Positions 17,647-26,882 of a DNA stretch of 64,000 bases are shown here, piece by piece; the first letter of the stretch is position 1, and each line of letters starts with the position of its first letter. Under the pieces are notes generated by a model. It was not told the DNA's origin, searched no databases, and saw nothing but the letters and a program-made list of their open reading frames with translations. The position numbers were made by a program, and so were the translations under genes. The stretch is from Agromyces sp. Root81 (GTDB lineage: Bacteria > Actinomycetota > Actinomycetes > Actinomycetales > Microbacteriaceae), in the NCBI RefSeq assembly GCF_001429165.1, contig NZ_LMIR01000003.1:417327-481326 (forward strand). Direction: 5' to 3'.

Positions 17647-19023
17647 ATGGCGAAGTACCGAGTACAGAACCCCGCGACCGGCGAGATCGTCGAGACGTTC
17701 GACGTCGCGACCGACGCGGAGATCGAGCAGACCCTCGCGGCGGCCGATGCCGCGTACCGCGACTGGCGCGGCCGCAGCGTTCAGGAGCGTGCCGCGGCGG
17801 TCAAGCGCGTGGCGGAGCTGTTCGTGGAGCGCAAGGACGAACTCGCACGGCTCATCGCCCTCGAGATGGGCAAGTCGCTGGCCGAGTCGGTCGACGAGGT
17901 CGAATTCGCGGCCTCGATCATCGACTACTACGCCGTCTACGGGCCGAGCCTGATCACCGACCACGAGATCCCGAGCACGATCCCCGGCAAGGCGATCATC
18001 GAACAGCTGCCGGTCGGTGCGCTGCTCGGCGTTATGCCGTGGAACTTCCCGTACTACCAGGTGGCCCGTTTCGCGGCGCCGAACCTCGTGCTCGGCAACA
18101 CGATCATCCTGAAGCACGCCGACATCTGCGCGCGCTCGGCTCTCGCGGTGCAGGCGATCATGGAGGAGGCCGGCATCCCGGTCGGGGGCTACCAGAACGT
18201 CTTCGCCTCGCACGACCAGATCGCGACGATGATCGCCGACCCCAGGGTGCAGGGCGTCTCGCTCACGGGCTCCGAGCGGGCAGGCGCCATCATCGGCGCG
18301 CAGGCCGGACAGCACCTCAAGAAGTGCGTGCTCGAGCTCGGCGGCATCGACCCGATGGTCGTGCTCGACTCCGACGACGTGGCGAGTGTCGCGAAGGCGG
18401 CCTGGGACTTCCGCGTCTACAACGGCGGCCAGGTGTGCAACTCCAACAAGCGGCTGATCGTGATGGACGACATCTACGACGAGTTCGTCGCCGAGCTGCG
18501 CCGTCTCGCGGACGGGCTCGAGCCGGGCGACCAGCTGAACTTCGGCGAGGGACAGTATGTGCCGCTGTCGTCCCGCACCGCCGCCGAGACCGTGAACGCC
18601 CAGGTGCAGAAGGCCGTCGCCGCGGGTGCCACGCTCGAGGCCGGTGGCGTGCTGTCGGACGGCCCCGGTGCGTACTTCTCGCCCGCCGTGCTGACAGGTG
18701 TGCCCCGCGACTCCGAGTCGTACCGCGAAGAGATCTTCGGCCCGGTGGCGACCGTCTACCGGGTGCACAGCGACGAGGAGGCGATCGAGCTCGCCAACGA
18801 CTGCGACCTCGGCCTCGGTGGCTCGGTGTTCTCGACCGACGAGGCCCGCGCCGCCCGAGTCGCCTCGCGACTCGAGGTCGGCATGACGCACGTGAACATC
18901 ATCGCGGCCGAGGCTGCCGAGCTGCCCTTCGGCGGCGTGAAGCGCTCCGGGTTCGGCCGCGAGATGGGCCCGGTCGGCATCGGCGAGTTCGCCAACCGGC
19001 GTCTCTCCTTCGTCGCGAAGTAG
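17647..19023 (+). CDS. NAD(P)-dependent succinate-semialdehyde dehydrogenase, Sad/YneI-like
   Basis: A 458-aa aldehyde dehydrogenase. AAGGAGG precedes the ATG. Catalytic Glu230 (in LELGGIDPM) and Cys264 (in GGQVCNSN) are in place, as is the Asn of the PWNFPYYQ motif. The short length fits the Sad/YneI subgroup rather than 480-aa GabD. It would oxidise the aldehyde produced by the upstream oxidase and aminotransferase steps to succinate. It ends the oxidase-cupin-dehydrogenase operon before a strong hairpin. A paralogue is encoded at 40942-42306. Confidence 0.9.
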   Translation: MAKYRVQNPATGEIVETFDVATDAEIEQTLAAADAAYRDWRGRSVQERAAAVKRVAELFVERKDELARLIALEMGKSLAESVDEVEFAASIIDYYAVYGPSLITDHEIPSTIPGKAIIEQLPVGALLGVMPWNFPYYQVARFAAPNLVLGNTIILKHADICARSALAVQAIMEEAGIPVGGYQNVFASHDQIATMIADPRVQGVSLTGSERAGAIIGAQAGQHLKKCVLELGGIDPMVVLDSDDVASVAKAAWDFRVYNGGQVCNSNKRLIVMDDIYDEFVAELRRLADGLEPGDQLNFGEGQYVPLSSRTAAETVNAQVQKAVAAGATLEAGGVLSDGPGAYFSPAVLTGVPRDSESYREEIFGPVATVYRVHSDEEAIELANDCDLGLGGSVFSTDEARAARVASRLEVGMTHVNIIAAEAAELPFGGVKRSGFGREMGPVGIGEFANRRLSFVAK

Positions 19024-19030
19024 TCGGCAC

Positions 19031-19064
19031 GAACGCGGCGGGTGCAGCGTCACCCGCCGCGTTC
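19031..19064. terminator. Hairpin terminator after the amine-catabolism operon
   Basis: Perfect 14-bp stem (19031-19044 with 19051-19064) and a 6-nt CAGCGT loop, starting 8 nt after the stop. Confidence 0.8.
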
Positions 19065-19160
19065 GCCGTACCACGGCGCGGACATCTGCACCTGCTCGGA
19101 CGGGATGACTCCGGATGCTCCGAAGTTGCGCGGATCTCCGATGATGCGGCTCGCGACCGA

Positions 19161-19772
19161 TCAGCCGACGGCGGTCAGGTGTGACCGGAGCCGCTCGAGG
19201 TACTGCTCGAGCCGCTCGAGGTACGCCTCGGCGCTGCCGCCCAGCAGCCACTGGATCTGCAGTCCGTCCATGACCGCGACCGCCTCGGCCGCGATCGCGT
19301 CGGCGTCGAGGTCGGTCCGCGCGGTTCCGGAGCGAGCCGCCGAGGCGATCGCGCTCGCGATCTCGTCGGTGAGCTGCCCGTAGTGACCCTGGAACCAGTC
19401 GGCGACAGGGCTGTCGAGGGCGACCGCCTCGCCGAGCAGCACGGCGAACCCGCGCGTGCGGGTCTCGTCGGCGACGTCGCGTCGGGCGACCATCAGTAGG
19501 GTGTCGAGCACGTGCAGGGTGGCGGTGTCGCGACCCGCCTGCACGAGCGCTTCGTCTTCACGGGCGTCGAGCACCGCGCGCAGCAGATCGAGCTTCGTCG
19601 GGAAGTGGTGGATGAGGCCCGCCTTGGTCAGGCCCGCGGCCTTCGCGATGCGGTCGAGCGACGAGCCGTTGAAGCCCTCGCGGGCGAAGGCCTCCGAGGC
19701 CGCCTCGAGGATCCTCGTGCGGGCCTGATCCCCCCTGACGAGGTGCGGCGCACGCGCGGTCGTTGCGTTCAT
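19161..19772 (-). CDS. TetR-family repressor of the sugar transport operon
   Basis: A 203-aa protein with a TetR helix-turn-helix at about residues 15-65 (ARTRILEAASEAFAREGFNG, LTKAGLIHHFPTK) and a helical ligand domain. The fold fits the BetI/AcrR-like group. It is divergent from the MFS/GH3 operon; a palindrome that could be its operator (19818-19837) lies between the two starts, so control of both directions is expected. The inducer is probably the imported sugar or a derivative. Confidence 0.9.
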   Translation of the reverse strand: MNATTARAPHLVRGDQARTRILEAASEAFAREGFNGSSLDRIAKAAGLTKAGLIHHFPTKLDLLRAVLDAREDEALVQAGRDTATLHVLDTLLMVARRDVADETRTRGFAVLLGEAVALDSPVADWFQGHYGQLTDEIASAIASAARSGTARTDLDADAIAAEAVAVMDGLQIQWLLGGSAEAYLERLEQYLERLRSHLTAVG

Positions 19773-19817
19773 CTGCCGCCTCCCCTGATCCGGAACTCAT
19801 CGTATCGTCTGGTATTA

Positions 19818-19837
19818 CCTACCATCTGGTTGGTAGG
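19818..19837. promoter_or_regulatory. Probable TetR operator
   Basis: CCTACCA (19818-19824) and TGGTAGG (19831-19837) form a perfect 7-bp inverted repeat with a 6-bp spacer between the divergent tetR and MFS genes, the expected place for a TetR operator. Confidence 0.65.
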
Positions 19838-19869
19838 GTGTGAACTCCCTCACGACGAAGGAGTCGACG

Positions 19870-21237
19870 ATGTCACAGCTACCGCTCTCCACCACTGCCG
19901 AATCCGCTCCCCCGCGACCGCGGCCCGGCGGCGGGTTCTTCACGATCTACGTGCTCGCCTACCTCGGCGCGTACGTGGGGATCATGGGCCCCGGCATCCT
20001 CGCCCTCTACACCCGGCTCACCGAGCTCTTCCCGCCGGCCGGCGAAGGCGTCACCTCCGTCGGCGCGCTCGCGATCGTGTCCGCGGCCGGCGCCATCGCC
20101 GCAGCACTCGCGAACCCGTTCATCGGCCGCCTGAGCGACCGCACGACGTCGCGCTTCGGCATGCGCCGTCCGTGGATCGTGGTGAGCGCACTCGTGTTCG
20201 CCCTCGGCCTGCTCATCGTGACCTTCGGCCCGGCCGAACTCACGACCATCGCGATCGGCTGGACCGTGAGCCAGATCGGCTGCAACGGCCTGCTCGCCGT
20301 GTACACGGCAGTGCTCCCCGATCAGGTGCCCGAGCGGCACCGGGGCACCGTCGCGGCATGGCTCGGCGTGGCGATGAACGTCGCCGCCCTCCCCGCGGTC
20401 TGGCTCGTCGGCCTCTTCGCCGCCGGCACTGTGACCTTCGACGACGCCGGAGCGGTCATCGGCGGCGAGCCCGGCAGCCCGTGGCGGTTCCTGGCGCCAC
20501 TCGTCGTCGCACTCCTCACTGCTGCAGCGCTGTTCTTCGCGCTGACGCCGTACGACCGGCACCTCGCCAAGTCGGAGGTGACCCCCTACTCGCTCCGCGA
20601 CTTCTTCGGCTCCTTCGTGTTCGACCCCCGCAAGAGCCCCGACTTCGCCTGGGCCTGGATCAGCCGGTTCTTCTTCATGCTCGGCATCGCGTACCTGCTC
20701 GTCTATCAGACGCCCTACTCGCAGCTGCACCTCGGATTCGAGGGCCCGGAGCTCGACGCCGTCGTGCTCTGGGGCACGCTCGTGATGGTCATCGGCTCGG
20801 TCATCACCGGATACGCCTCCGGCAAGCTCTCCGACGTGTTCCGGCGCCGCAAGGTCTTCGTCGTCACCTCGGCGCTGATCTACGCGGTCAGCCTGCTGTT
20901 CCTCGTGTTCGCCGCACCCGATCACTCGGGCCTGCCGATGGCGCTCGTCGGCCTGTTCATCGGCGGACTCGCGCAGGGCGTGTACTTCGGTGTCGACCTC
21001 GCGCTCGCAACCGATGTGCTGCCCGACAAGGATGCGGATGCCGCGAAGGACCTCGGCGTCTTCAACATCGCCTCGGCGGCACCCCAGTTCGTGGCCCCGT
21101 TCATCGCGCCGTTCTTCCTCGGGCTCACGTGGCTCGGCCAGCAGCCGGGCATGAACTTCGCGGCGCTCTTCCTGTTCGCCGCGCTCTTCTCCGCCGTCGG
21201 CGCGCTGCTCGTCATGCCCATCCGCCGGGTTCGCTGA
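19870..21237 (+). CDS. MFS sugar transporter
   Basis: A 455-aa, about 12-helix transporter. ATG 19870 has AAGGAG 6 nt upstream; GTG 19840 is less likely. The loop after helix 2 reads GRLSDRTTSRFGMRRPW, the GPH/SUT-type glycoside symporter motif. The stop overlaps the ATG of the GH3 glycosidase gene (TGATG), so uptake of a glycoside and its hydrolysis are coupled. The sugar is not identifiable. Confidence 0.88.
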   Translation: MSQLPLSTTAESAPPRPRPGGGFFTIYVLAYLGAYVGIMGPGILALYTRLTELFPPAGEGVTSVGALAIVSAAGAIAAALANPFIGRLSDRTTSRFGMRRPWIVVSALVFALGLLIVTFGPAELTTIAIGWTVSQIGCNGLLAVYTAVLPDQVPERHRGTVAAWLGVAMNVAALPAVWLVGLFAAGTVTFDDAGAVIGGEPGSPWRFLAPLVVALLTAAALFFALTPYDRHLAKSEVTPYSLRDFFGSFVFDPRKSPDFAWAWISRFFFMLGIAYLLVYQTPYSQLHLGFEGPELDAVVLWGTLVMVIGSVITGYASGKLSDVFRRRKVFVVTSALIYAVSLLFLVFAAPDHSGLPMALVGLFIGGLAQGVYFGVDLALATDVLPDKDADAAKDLGVFNIASAAPQFVAPFIAPFFLGLTWLGQQPGMNFAALFLFAALFSAVGALLVMPIRRVR

Positions 21238-23729
21238 TGGCGGCTGCGACCGATCCGATGCACGCGATCGACCTCGACGCGGACATCGCCGGCCGCATCG
21301 CCCGTCTCTCCCTCGAGCAGAAGGTCGCGCTGGTCTCCGGCGCGACCTTCTGGTCGACGGCCGCGATCCCCGAGATCGGGTTGCGCGAGATGGTGATGTC
21401 CGACGGGCCGAGCGGCGTCCGCGGCGAACGCTGGACCGAACACGACCCATCCGCTTCACTGCCGAATGCCACCGCGATCGCCGCGACGTTCGACGCCGAC
21501 GCCGCGGAGACGGCCGGCCGCATCATCGGCGGGGAGGCCCGCCGCAAGGGCGTGCGCATCGTGCTCGGCCCGACCATGAACCTCCACCGTTCACCGCTCG
21601 CGGGGCGCAACTTCGAGTCGTTCGGCGAGGACCCGGCCCTCAGCGGTGCGATCGCGGCGGGCGTGGTGCGCGGCATCCAGTCCGCCGGCGTCGCCGCGAC
21701 GGCGAAGCACTTCGTCGGCAACGACTCCGAGACCGAGCGGATGACCGCCGACGTCGTCATCGACCGCGACACCCTCGAGCGGGTCTATGCCGCCCCGTTC
21801 GCCGCGGCGGTCGAGGCGGGCGCCTGGGCCGTCATGAGCAGCTACAACGGCATCAACGGCACGACCGGCACCGAGTCCCCGCTGCTCGACGAACTCCTCC
21901 GACACGACTGGGGATTCGACGGCGTGGTGATCTCGGACTGGGACGCGGTGCGTTCGGTGGTCTCCAGCGCGAAGGCGGGCACCGACCTCGCCATGCCGGG
22001 CCCCGCGACCCAGTGGGCGGAGGGCCTCGCCGCCGCGGTCCGAGCGGGCGACGTCGACGTGGCCGACCTCGACCGCAGGGCGGCGCGCCTGCTGCGGCTC
22101 GCAGCCCGGGTCGGCGCGCTCGACGATCTCCCCGCCGCAGGCCCGGACCCCGCCGCAAGGGCGAGCACGACACCGGCAGCACCCGCGGCCCCGGCAGCAC
22201 CGCCGGCACCGGCCCCCGACGATCCGGAGCTCCGCGAGGCGCTCACCGCCCTGTCGGTACAGAGCATGGTGCTGCTGGAGAACCGCGATGCGACGCTCCC
22301 GATGCCGCGGTCGACCACGCCGAGGATCGCCGTGATCGGCGCCGCCGCCCGGCGGGTCCGCATCGGCGGCGGCGGGAGCGCGACCGTCGTGCCCCCGCAC
22401 GTGGTCTCGTTCCTCGACGGCGTGCGCGCCGAGTACCCGGGCAGCGAGGTGCGCTTCGCCACCGGGTGCGATCCATTCGAGCTGCTCACCGCGATCGGCA
22501 CCGAGAGCACGACGAGCGATGGCCGTCCCGGCATCGAGGTCGCGTTCCTCGACCGTGACGGCGCCACGATCGCGACCGAGCAGCGCCTGACCGGAGCTCT
22601 CGTCTACGGCCTCGGCTTCCCCGACGGTGTGGACGAGGCATCCGTCGCGACGATCGTCGCGAGCGCCCGCGTGCGCGAGCCCGGCGTGCGCAGGATCGGG
22701 TACGCGGGTGTCGGGCGGTTCACGCTCGAGGTCGACGGCAGGGTGGTCTCGAGCCGCACGCTCGGCCTCGAGGACCCCGACCCGATCACCGCACTCAGCG
22801 CTCCGCCGCAGCACGTCGAGACGCTCGAACTGCCCGACCGCCCGGTGCTGATCGAGCTCTCCTTCGAGCCGGAGGCCGCGAGCATCGTGGCGTTCCGCCT
22901 GGGCCTCGACCACGAGGCCAGGACCCCCGAGGCATTGCTGGATGAGGCGAGGGCCCTCGCCGAATGGGCCGACGCCGCGGTCGTGACCGTCGTCACGACC
23001 GAGACCGACGAGTCGGAGGGCTTCGATCGCACGACGCTCGCGGTGTCGCTCGGCCAGGACGCCCTCGTCGAGGCCGTCGCGCAGGCGAACCCCCGCACCA
23101 CGGTGGTCGTCAATGCCGGCGCCTCGATCACGATGCCGTGGCGAGACCGTGTCGGCGCGATCCTCGTCGCGCACTTCCCCGGGCAGGAGGCGGGCACCGC
23201 CCTGGCCCGGGTGCTGAGCGGCACCGCCGAACCGGGCGGGCGCCTTCCCGCCACCTGGTTCGCACACGACGATGCGGGCTTCCCGAGCACGCAGCCCGTC
23301 GACGGCGTCCTCCGGTACGACGAGGGGGCGGCCTTCGGATATCGGGCTCGCACCGCACCCGACGCGGTGGCGTACCCGTTCGGGCACGGGCTGGGATTCA
23401 CCGAGTGGCGGCGCAGGCCTGCATCGGGCGTCTGGCGCGACGACGCCCTCGAAGTGCGGCTGCAGGTCGCGAACACCGGTGCGCGCGCCGGCGCGCAGCT
23501 CGTGCAGCTCTACGCCGAGGTCGACCCGGTCTCCGCTGCGGACTCCGGACTCCGCTTCCTCGGAGCGGCCCGTGTGCAGGCCGCCGCGGGCGAGACGGTC
23601 GATGCGAGCGTCGCGGTGTCGCGTCGCGCCGTGGAGCGAGTGCTCAGCCCGGTGCCGCCGCGAGGTCTCCGCATCGGGTTCTCGAGCGCCGACCTCGACC
23701 CGGTCGAGGTGGTGGCGGAGCAGCGCTGA
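21237..23729 (+). CDS. Glycoside hydrolase family 3, beta-glucosidase-like
   Basis: An 830-aa cytoplasmic GH3 enzyme. The catalytic nucleophile is Asp234 in GVVISDWDAV, with substrate-binding motifs MSDGPSGVRGE (54-64), GRNFESFGEDP (123-133) and KHFVGND (157-163). An Ala/Pro-rich linker (about 300-325) separates the TIM barrel from the alpha/beta sandwich. A PA14-like insert (about 420-560) and a C-terminal fibronectin-type III-like domain follow. It lacks a signal peptide, fitting intracellular hydrolysis of a glycoside brought in by the coupled MFS transporter. Specificity (glucoside, xyloside) is open. Confidence 0.92.
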   Translation: MAAATDPMHAIDLDADIAGRIARLSLEQKVALVSGATFWSTAAIPEIGLREMVMSDGPSGVRGERWTEHDPSASLPNATAIAATFDADAAETAGRIIGGEARRKGVRIVLGPTMNLHRSPLAGRNFESFGEDPALSGAIAAGVVRGIQSAGVAATAKHFVGNDSETERMTADVVIDRDTLERVYAAPFAAAVEAGAWAVMSSYNGINGTTGTESPLLDELLRHDWGFDGVVISDWDAVRSVVSSAKAGTDLAMPGPATQWAEGLAAAVRAGDVDVADLDRRAARLLRLAARVGALDDLPAAGPDPAARASTTPAAPAAPAAPPAPAPDDPELREALTALSVQSMVLLENRDATLPMPRSTTPRIAVIGAAARRVRIGGGGSATVVPPHVVSFLDGVRAEYPGSEVRFATGCDPFELLTAIGTESTTSDGRPGIEVAFLDRDGATIATEQRLTGALVYGLGFPDGVDEASVATIVASARVREPGVRRIGYAGVGRFTLEVDGRVVSSRTLGLEDPDPITALSAPPQHVETLELPDRPVLIELSFEPEAASIVAFRLGLDHEARTPEALLDEARALAEWADAAVVTVVTTETDESEGFDRTTLAVSLGQDALVEAVAQANPRTTVVVNAGASITMPWRDRVGAILVAHFPGQEAGTALARVLSGTAEPGGRLPATWFAHDDAGFPSTQPVDGVLRYDEGAAFGYRARTAPDAVAYPFGHGLGFTEWRRRPASGVWRDDALEVRLQVANTGARAGAQLVQLYAEVDPVSAADSGLRFLGAARVQAAAGETVDASVAVSRRAVERVLSPVPPRGLRIGFSSADLDPVEVVAEQR

Positions 23730-23731
23730 CG

Positions 23732-24442
23732 CTACGCCGCCGCGGAGATGACATCGGTCGACGGTCCGACCGGCTCGATGCGGAAGGTGAGCCCGAATCG
23801 CGCGAGCAGCTCGGCATCACCGGCCAGCACGACCGCGCCCGACGCGTCGCCCGCCAGCACCCCATGGAGTGCCGCCGGTTCGAGCTCCAGTTCGAGCACG
23901 GCCGACGGCACCGGCTCGAACGCCGAGCGCCGGCGCGGCTGCGGAAGCGCCCCGGCGCCGACCGGTGCGACATCGAGCGTGCCGCCGACGACGATCGCGG
24001 AGACCGAGGTCCCGGCCACGTGCAGCACGTACTCGGTCGGCGGCAGGGACGCCGCGGCATCCGCTCGGAATGCGGCGCGGAGCGCGACGGCGAGCGCGTC
24101 GTGCGTGACCGCCTCGCCCTCGGCCTGATCGCCGAGCACCGACCACCCCCACCGCTCGAGGGCGATGACGACGGGTTCGAGCCCATGGCCGAGGGCGGTC
24201 AGCTCGTACCCGCCGCGCACCGTCGGGACGCGGCGCACGACGCCGGACTCCTGCAGCTCCTTGAGCCGATCGCTCAGGATGTTGGTCGGGATGCGCGGCA
24301 GCCCGGTCTTCAGGTCGCCGTACCGGCGCGGCCCGACGAGCAGGTCGCGGACGATGAGCAGCGCCCATCGATCCCCGACCCGCTCGAGAGCGCGGGCCAC
24401 TCCCCCGTACTGGCCGAAGCCGCGCGCCCCGCGTGTCGCCAT
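23732..24442 (-). CDS. HxlR-type winged-helix regulator with extra C-terminal domain
   Basis: A 236-aa protein. Residues 1-105 are an HxlR winged helix (ALERVGDRWALLIVRDLL, LPRIPTNILSDRLKELQESG, GYELTALGHGLEP). The remaining 130 residues form an additional domain, probably ligand-binding, which makes the protein about twice the usual HxlR length. It is 10 nt downstream of a glyoxalase gene in the same operon and ends 2 nt from the convergent GH3 stop. Confidence 0.85.
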   Translation of the reverse strand: MATRGARGFGQYGGVARALERVGDRWALLIVRDLLVGPRRYGDLKTGLPRIPTNILSDRLKELQESGVVRRVPTVRGGYELTALGHGLEPVVIALERWGWSVLGDQAEGEAVTHDALAVALRAAFRADAAASLPPTEYVLHVAGTSVSAIVVGGTLDVAPVGAGALPQPRRRSAFEPVPSAVLELELEPAALHGVLAGDASGAVVLAGDAELLARFGLTFRIEPVGPSTDVISAAA

Positions 24443-24452
24443 GTTGTGTGCG

Positions 24453-24914
24453 TCAGGCCGTGGCCGACGGCGCAGCAGCGCCCTGCCCGGCCATGTAGGC
24501 GTCGGGACCCTGCTCTGCAGCGGCCGGCTCCATGAAGAGGAACCCCAGGATGTTGCCGTCGGGGTCTTCGAGGTCGCGCGAGTACATGAAGCCGTAGTCC
24601 TGCGCCTCGCGCGGCTCGCTGCCGCCGGCGGCGAGCCCCTTGACGAGCACCGCGTCGACCTCGTCGCGCGAGTCGCGGGTGAACGAGATGCTCGTCTGCG
24701 CATGCGTCTTGGGGTCGATGATCTGCTTGTCGGTGAAGGTGGCGAGGTAGTCGCGCGTGAGCACCATGAAGTAGATGTTCTCGTCGAGCACGACGCACGC
24801 GGCGTTGTCATCGGTGAAGAGGGGGTTGATGCGGAACCCGAGCGCCTCGTAGAAGCTCTTGGAGCGTTCGAGGTCGGTCGTGGGCAGGTTCACGAAAATG
24901 CTGGTCGTGGTCAT
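24453..24914 (-). CDS. VOC/glyoxalase-family protein
   Basis: A 153-aa protein from ATG 24914, which has a GGAGG ribosome site; the open frame upstream is AT-rich and unlikely coding. MTTTSIFVNLPTTDLERSKSFYEALGF is a typical VOC betaalphabetabetabeta start, and DPDGNILGFLFMEP is the matching C-terminal module with the metal Glu. Related proteins are YaeR/PhnB-like lyases or resistance proteins; the reaction cannot be assigned. Its promoter region holds CCGGATGATT (24944-24953), the complement of the AATCATCC motif seen near 39-43 kb. Confidence 0.85.
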   Translation of the reverse strand: MTTTSIFVNLPTTDLERSKSFYEALGFRINPLFTDDNAACVVLDENIYFMVLTRDYLATFTDKQIIDPKTHAQTSISFTRDSRDEVDAVLVKGLAAGGSEPREAQDYGFMYSRDLEDPDGNILGFLFMEPAAAEQGPDAYMAGQGAAAPSATA

Positions 24915-25030
24915 GATCGCCTCCATGGGATCGTCAGTGTCTACCGGATGATTCACATCCAGCTTGCTCTTTGCAAGTGCACTTGTCAATAGCAAGTAGA
25001 ACAGAATCCGCTGCTCGGATCAGGGGCACG

Positions 25031-25100
25031 GCGCTCAACGCTCGGCGCTCAGCGCTCAACGCTCGGCGCTCAGCGCTCAGCGCTCAGCGCTCGGCGCTCA
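25031..25100. repeat. Tandem array of ten 7-bp units
   Basis: Ten contiguous heptamers of the form GCGCTCA (seven exact copies), ACGCTCG (two) and GCGCTCG (one). The last unit supplies the TGA stop of the pucR gene on the minus strand. A 7-bp period shifts frame each copy, so the array can change length downstream of the stop. It is a candidate variable-number locus. Confidence 0.9.
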
Positions 25101-26768
25101 GCGCACGACGCTGCGCCGCACGAGCAGCGCGAGATGCAGCGCCGTCAGCGTCTCGCCGTCGTCGAGGTCGACCCCGAGCAGGTCGCCGATGAGTGCGAGC
25201 CGCTGGTAGAACACCGAACGGGACAGGTGCGAAGCGGATGCCGCGGCCGTGCGGTTGCCCGGATGCGCGAGCACCGCGCCGAGCACGTCGAGCAGGTCGC
25301 CCTTGCGCGCGAGGTCGTAGTCGATGAGCGGCTCGAGCATGCGTTCCCCGTGCTCGAGCAGCCGGTGGTCGTCGCGGAGCGCCGTCACGAGTCGCATGAG
25401 CGGACGGTCGTCGGATCGTCGCAGCACCGGGCCGCGAGCCGAACGCGGCGCCGGGCCGCGAGCCAGGTCGATCGCCTCCTGCACCGAACCGAGCAGGGCG
25501 TCGAGATCGCTCGCCTCGGAGCCGATGGACAGCACGAGCCGGTCGAGCATCACCGCGTCGCCTGCGGCGAGCGCGATCGCGAAGGCCCTGGCCGATGCGT
25601 CGTCGAGGGCGCGCGTGGCCGGCAGCGAGAGCAGGACGATCGTGGCCGTGGCTGCGGCGGCGCTCTCGGGCGCCACCCCGGCCAGCGCCCGTCCGCCGAG
25701 CTCGCGAGCCGCGGCATCCGCTGCCGCCGCCGTGACCGCGCCGCCGGTCACCACGACGCCGAAGAGTCGCGCGCCCTCGAGCGGCAGGCCGGCGGCCTCG
25801 ATGCGCGCCGACGCCGCGGGCAGGCCGGCGAACCGGCCGTCCAGCAGGCCGTCCACGAGGCGCTGACGACCGATGCGCACCCACTCGTCGGCGGCGCCGT
25901 CGGCGAGGCGGCCGAGCGCGAGCGCGATCGCGCCCTGCTCGAGCACGCTCGTGCTGCCGGCCGGATGCGCCGGACCCGGCAGGGCGATGAGGTGGCCCCA
26001 GCGGATGCCTCGCGCCTCGACCGGCACGATGAGCCAGTCGTCGGAGGAAGCGCCGTTGCCCTGGGCGCGCTGCTCGTCGTGGCGTCGGTGCGCCAGCCGC
26101 GACCGCGTCTCCCACCGGGTGAAGAGGTCCACCTCGGCCGCGAGCGGCACGTCCGCGGCCACGACCTCGTGGGCGAGGTTCTCGAGCACGACCGCCGCGC
26201 CGAGCGTCTGGGCGAGCTGCTGCACGATGAAGTCGGGCGGCGACCCGCGCAGCGCGAGCGCGGTGAAGCGCTCGCGCACCTCGTCGCGGGCGCGCAGCGC
26301 CGCCGTCTGCTCCGAGATGATGCGACTGTGCACCGCTTCGGTGAGCGCCACGAACTTCACCTCGCGGTGCAGGGCCACGAGCGCGAGCCCGCGCTCGCGC
26401 GCCGCCGACTCGACGACGGCTGGCACGTAGCGGTAGTGCACGCCGAGCTCGAGCACGAGGCCGGCGATGCCCACGTCGACGAGTCCGCCGATGAACGCCG
26501 CGAGCTCGGCGGGCTCGGTCGGCCACCCGGAACCGGTCGACAGCAGCAGCTCGCCGCCGTTCAGCAGCCGGGCGACGCCGGCGCTGTCGGAGACGTGGGC
26601 CCAGCGCACGTGCGCATCGAGCGCATCACCGCCGGAGAGCACCTCGGGGATGCCGTGCGCGACCGCGGGGATCGCGAGGATCTCGCGCACGGTCGGGAGG
26701 CCGTCATCGGCCGGCTCGAGCACCGGACGGTTCGTCTGAATCGCCTCATCTTCGCGACGATCTGCCAC
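25098..26768 (-). CDS. PucR-family transcriptional regulator
   Basis: A 556-aa regulator with an N-terminal PucR domain (about residues 25-165, TVREILAIPAV, WAHVSDSAGVARLLNGGELLLSTG), a central GGDEF-like/CdaR_GGDEF region and a C-terminal HTH_30 (about 495-550, NRTAAASASHLSRSVFYQRL). This group controls purine, GABA and amine catabolism. It is divergent from mmsA and a class-III aminotransferase across a 114-bp gap and most likely activates them. Its stop codon lies within the 7-bp repeat array. Confidence 0.92.
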   Translation of the reverse strand: MADRREDEAIQTNRPVLEPADDGLPTVREILAIPAVAHGIPEVLSGGDALDAHVRWAHVSDSAGVARLLNGGELLLSTGSGWPTEPAELAAFIGGLVDVGIAGLVLELGVHYRYVPAVVESAARERGLALVALHREVKFVALTEAVHSRIISEQTAALRARDEVRERFTALALRGSPPDFIVQQLAQTLGAAVVLENLAHEVVAADVPLAAEVDLFTRWETRSRLAHRRHDEQRAQGNGASSDDWLIVPVEARGIRWGHLIALPGPAHPAGSTSVLEQGAIALALGRLADGAADEWVRIGRQRLVDGLLDGRFAGLPAASARIEAAGLPLEGARLFGVVVTGGAVTAAAADAAARELGGRALAGVAPESAAAATATIVLLSLPATRALDDASARAFAIALAAGDAVMLDRLVLSIGSEASDLDALLGSVQEAIDLARGPAPRSARGPVLRRSDDRPLMRLVTALRDDHRLLEHGERMLEPLIDYDLARKGDLLDVLGAVLAHPGNRTAAASASHLSRSVFYQRLALIGDLLGVDLDDGETLTALHLALLVRRSVVR

Positions 26769-26882
26769 CGGAGTCGCCTTTCTTCCTCTGTCACACTGGG
26801 AATACGAAGCCTAGCCGACCTCGGCCATTCTGTCCGATATCGGCACCGCCGCGACCGCCGCACATCAGTGAAGGAACTGCCA

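Noticed and set aside
17002..19251. 749-aa antisense frame opposite the dehydrogenase
   Set aside because: Composition is typical of high-G+C shadow frames (Arg, His, Asp-rich, no domain), and the opposite strand holds clear enzyme motifs.
21591..23387. 598-aa antisense frame opposite the GH3 gene
   Set aside because: No recognisable motif; the GH3 catalytic and binding motifs run the full length of the sense strand.
24915..24995. Longer N-terminus for the glyoxalase
   Set aside because: The upstream codons are AT-rich and lack a ribosome site, whereas ATG 24914 has GGAGG and starts the VOC fold directly.
25031..25100. Possible CRISPR array
   Set aside because: Units are 7 bp, contiguous, with no spacers and no cas genes nearby.
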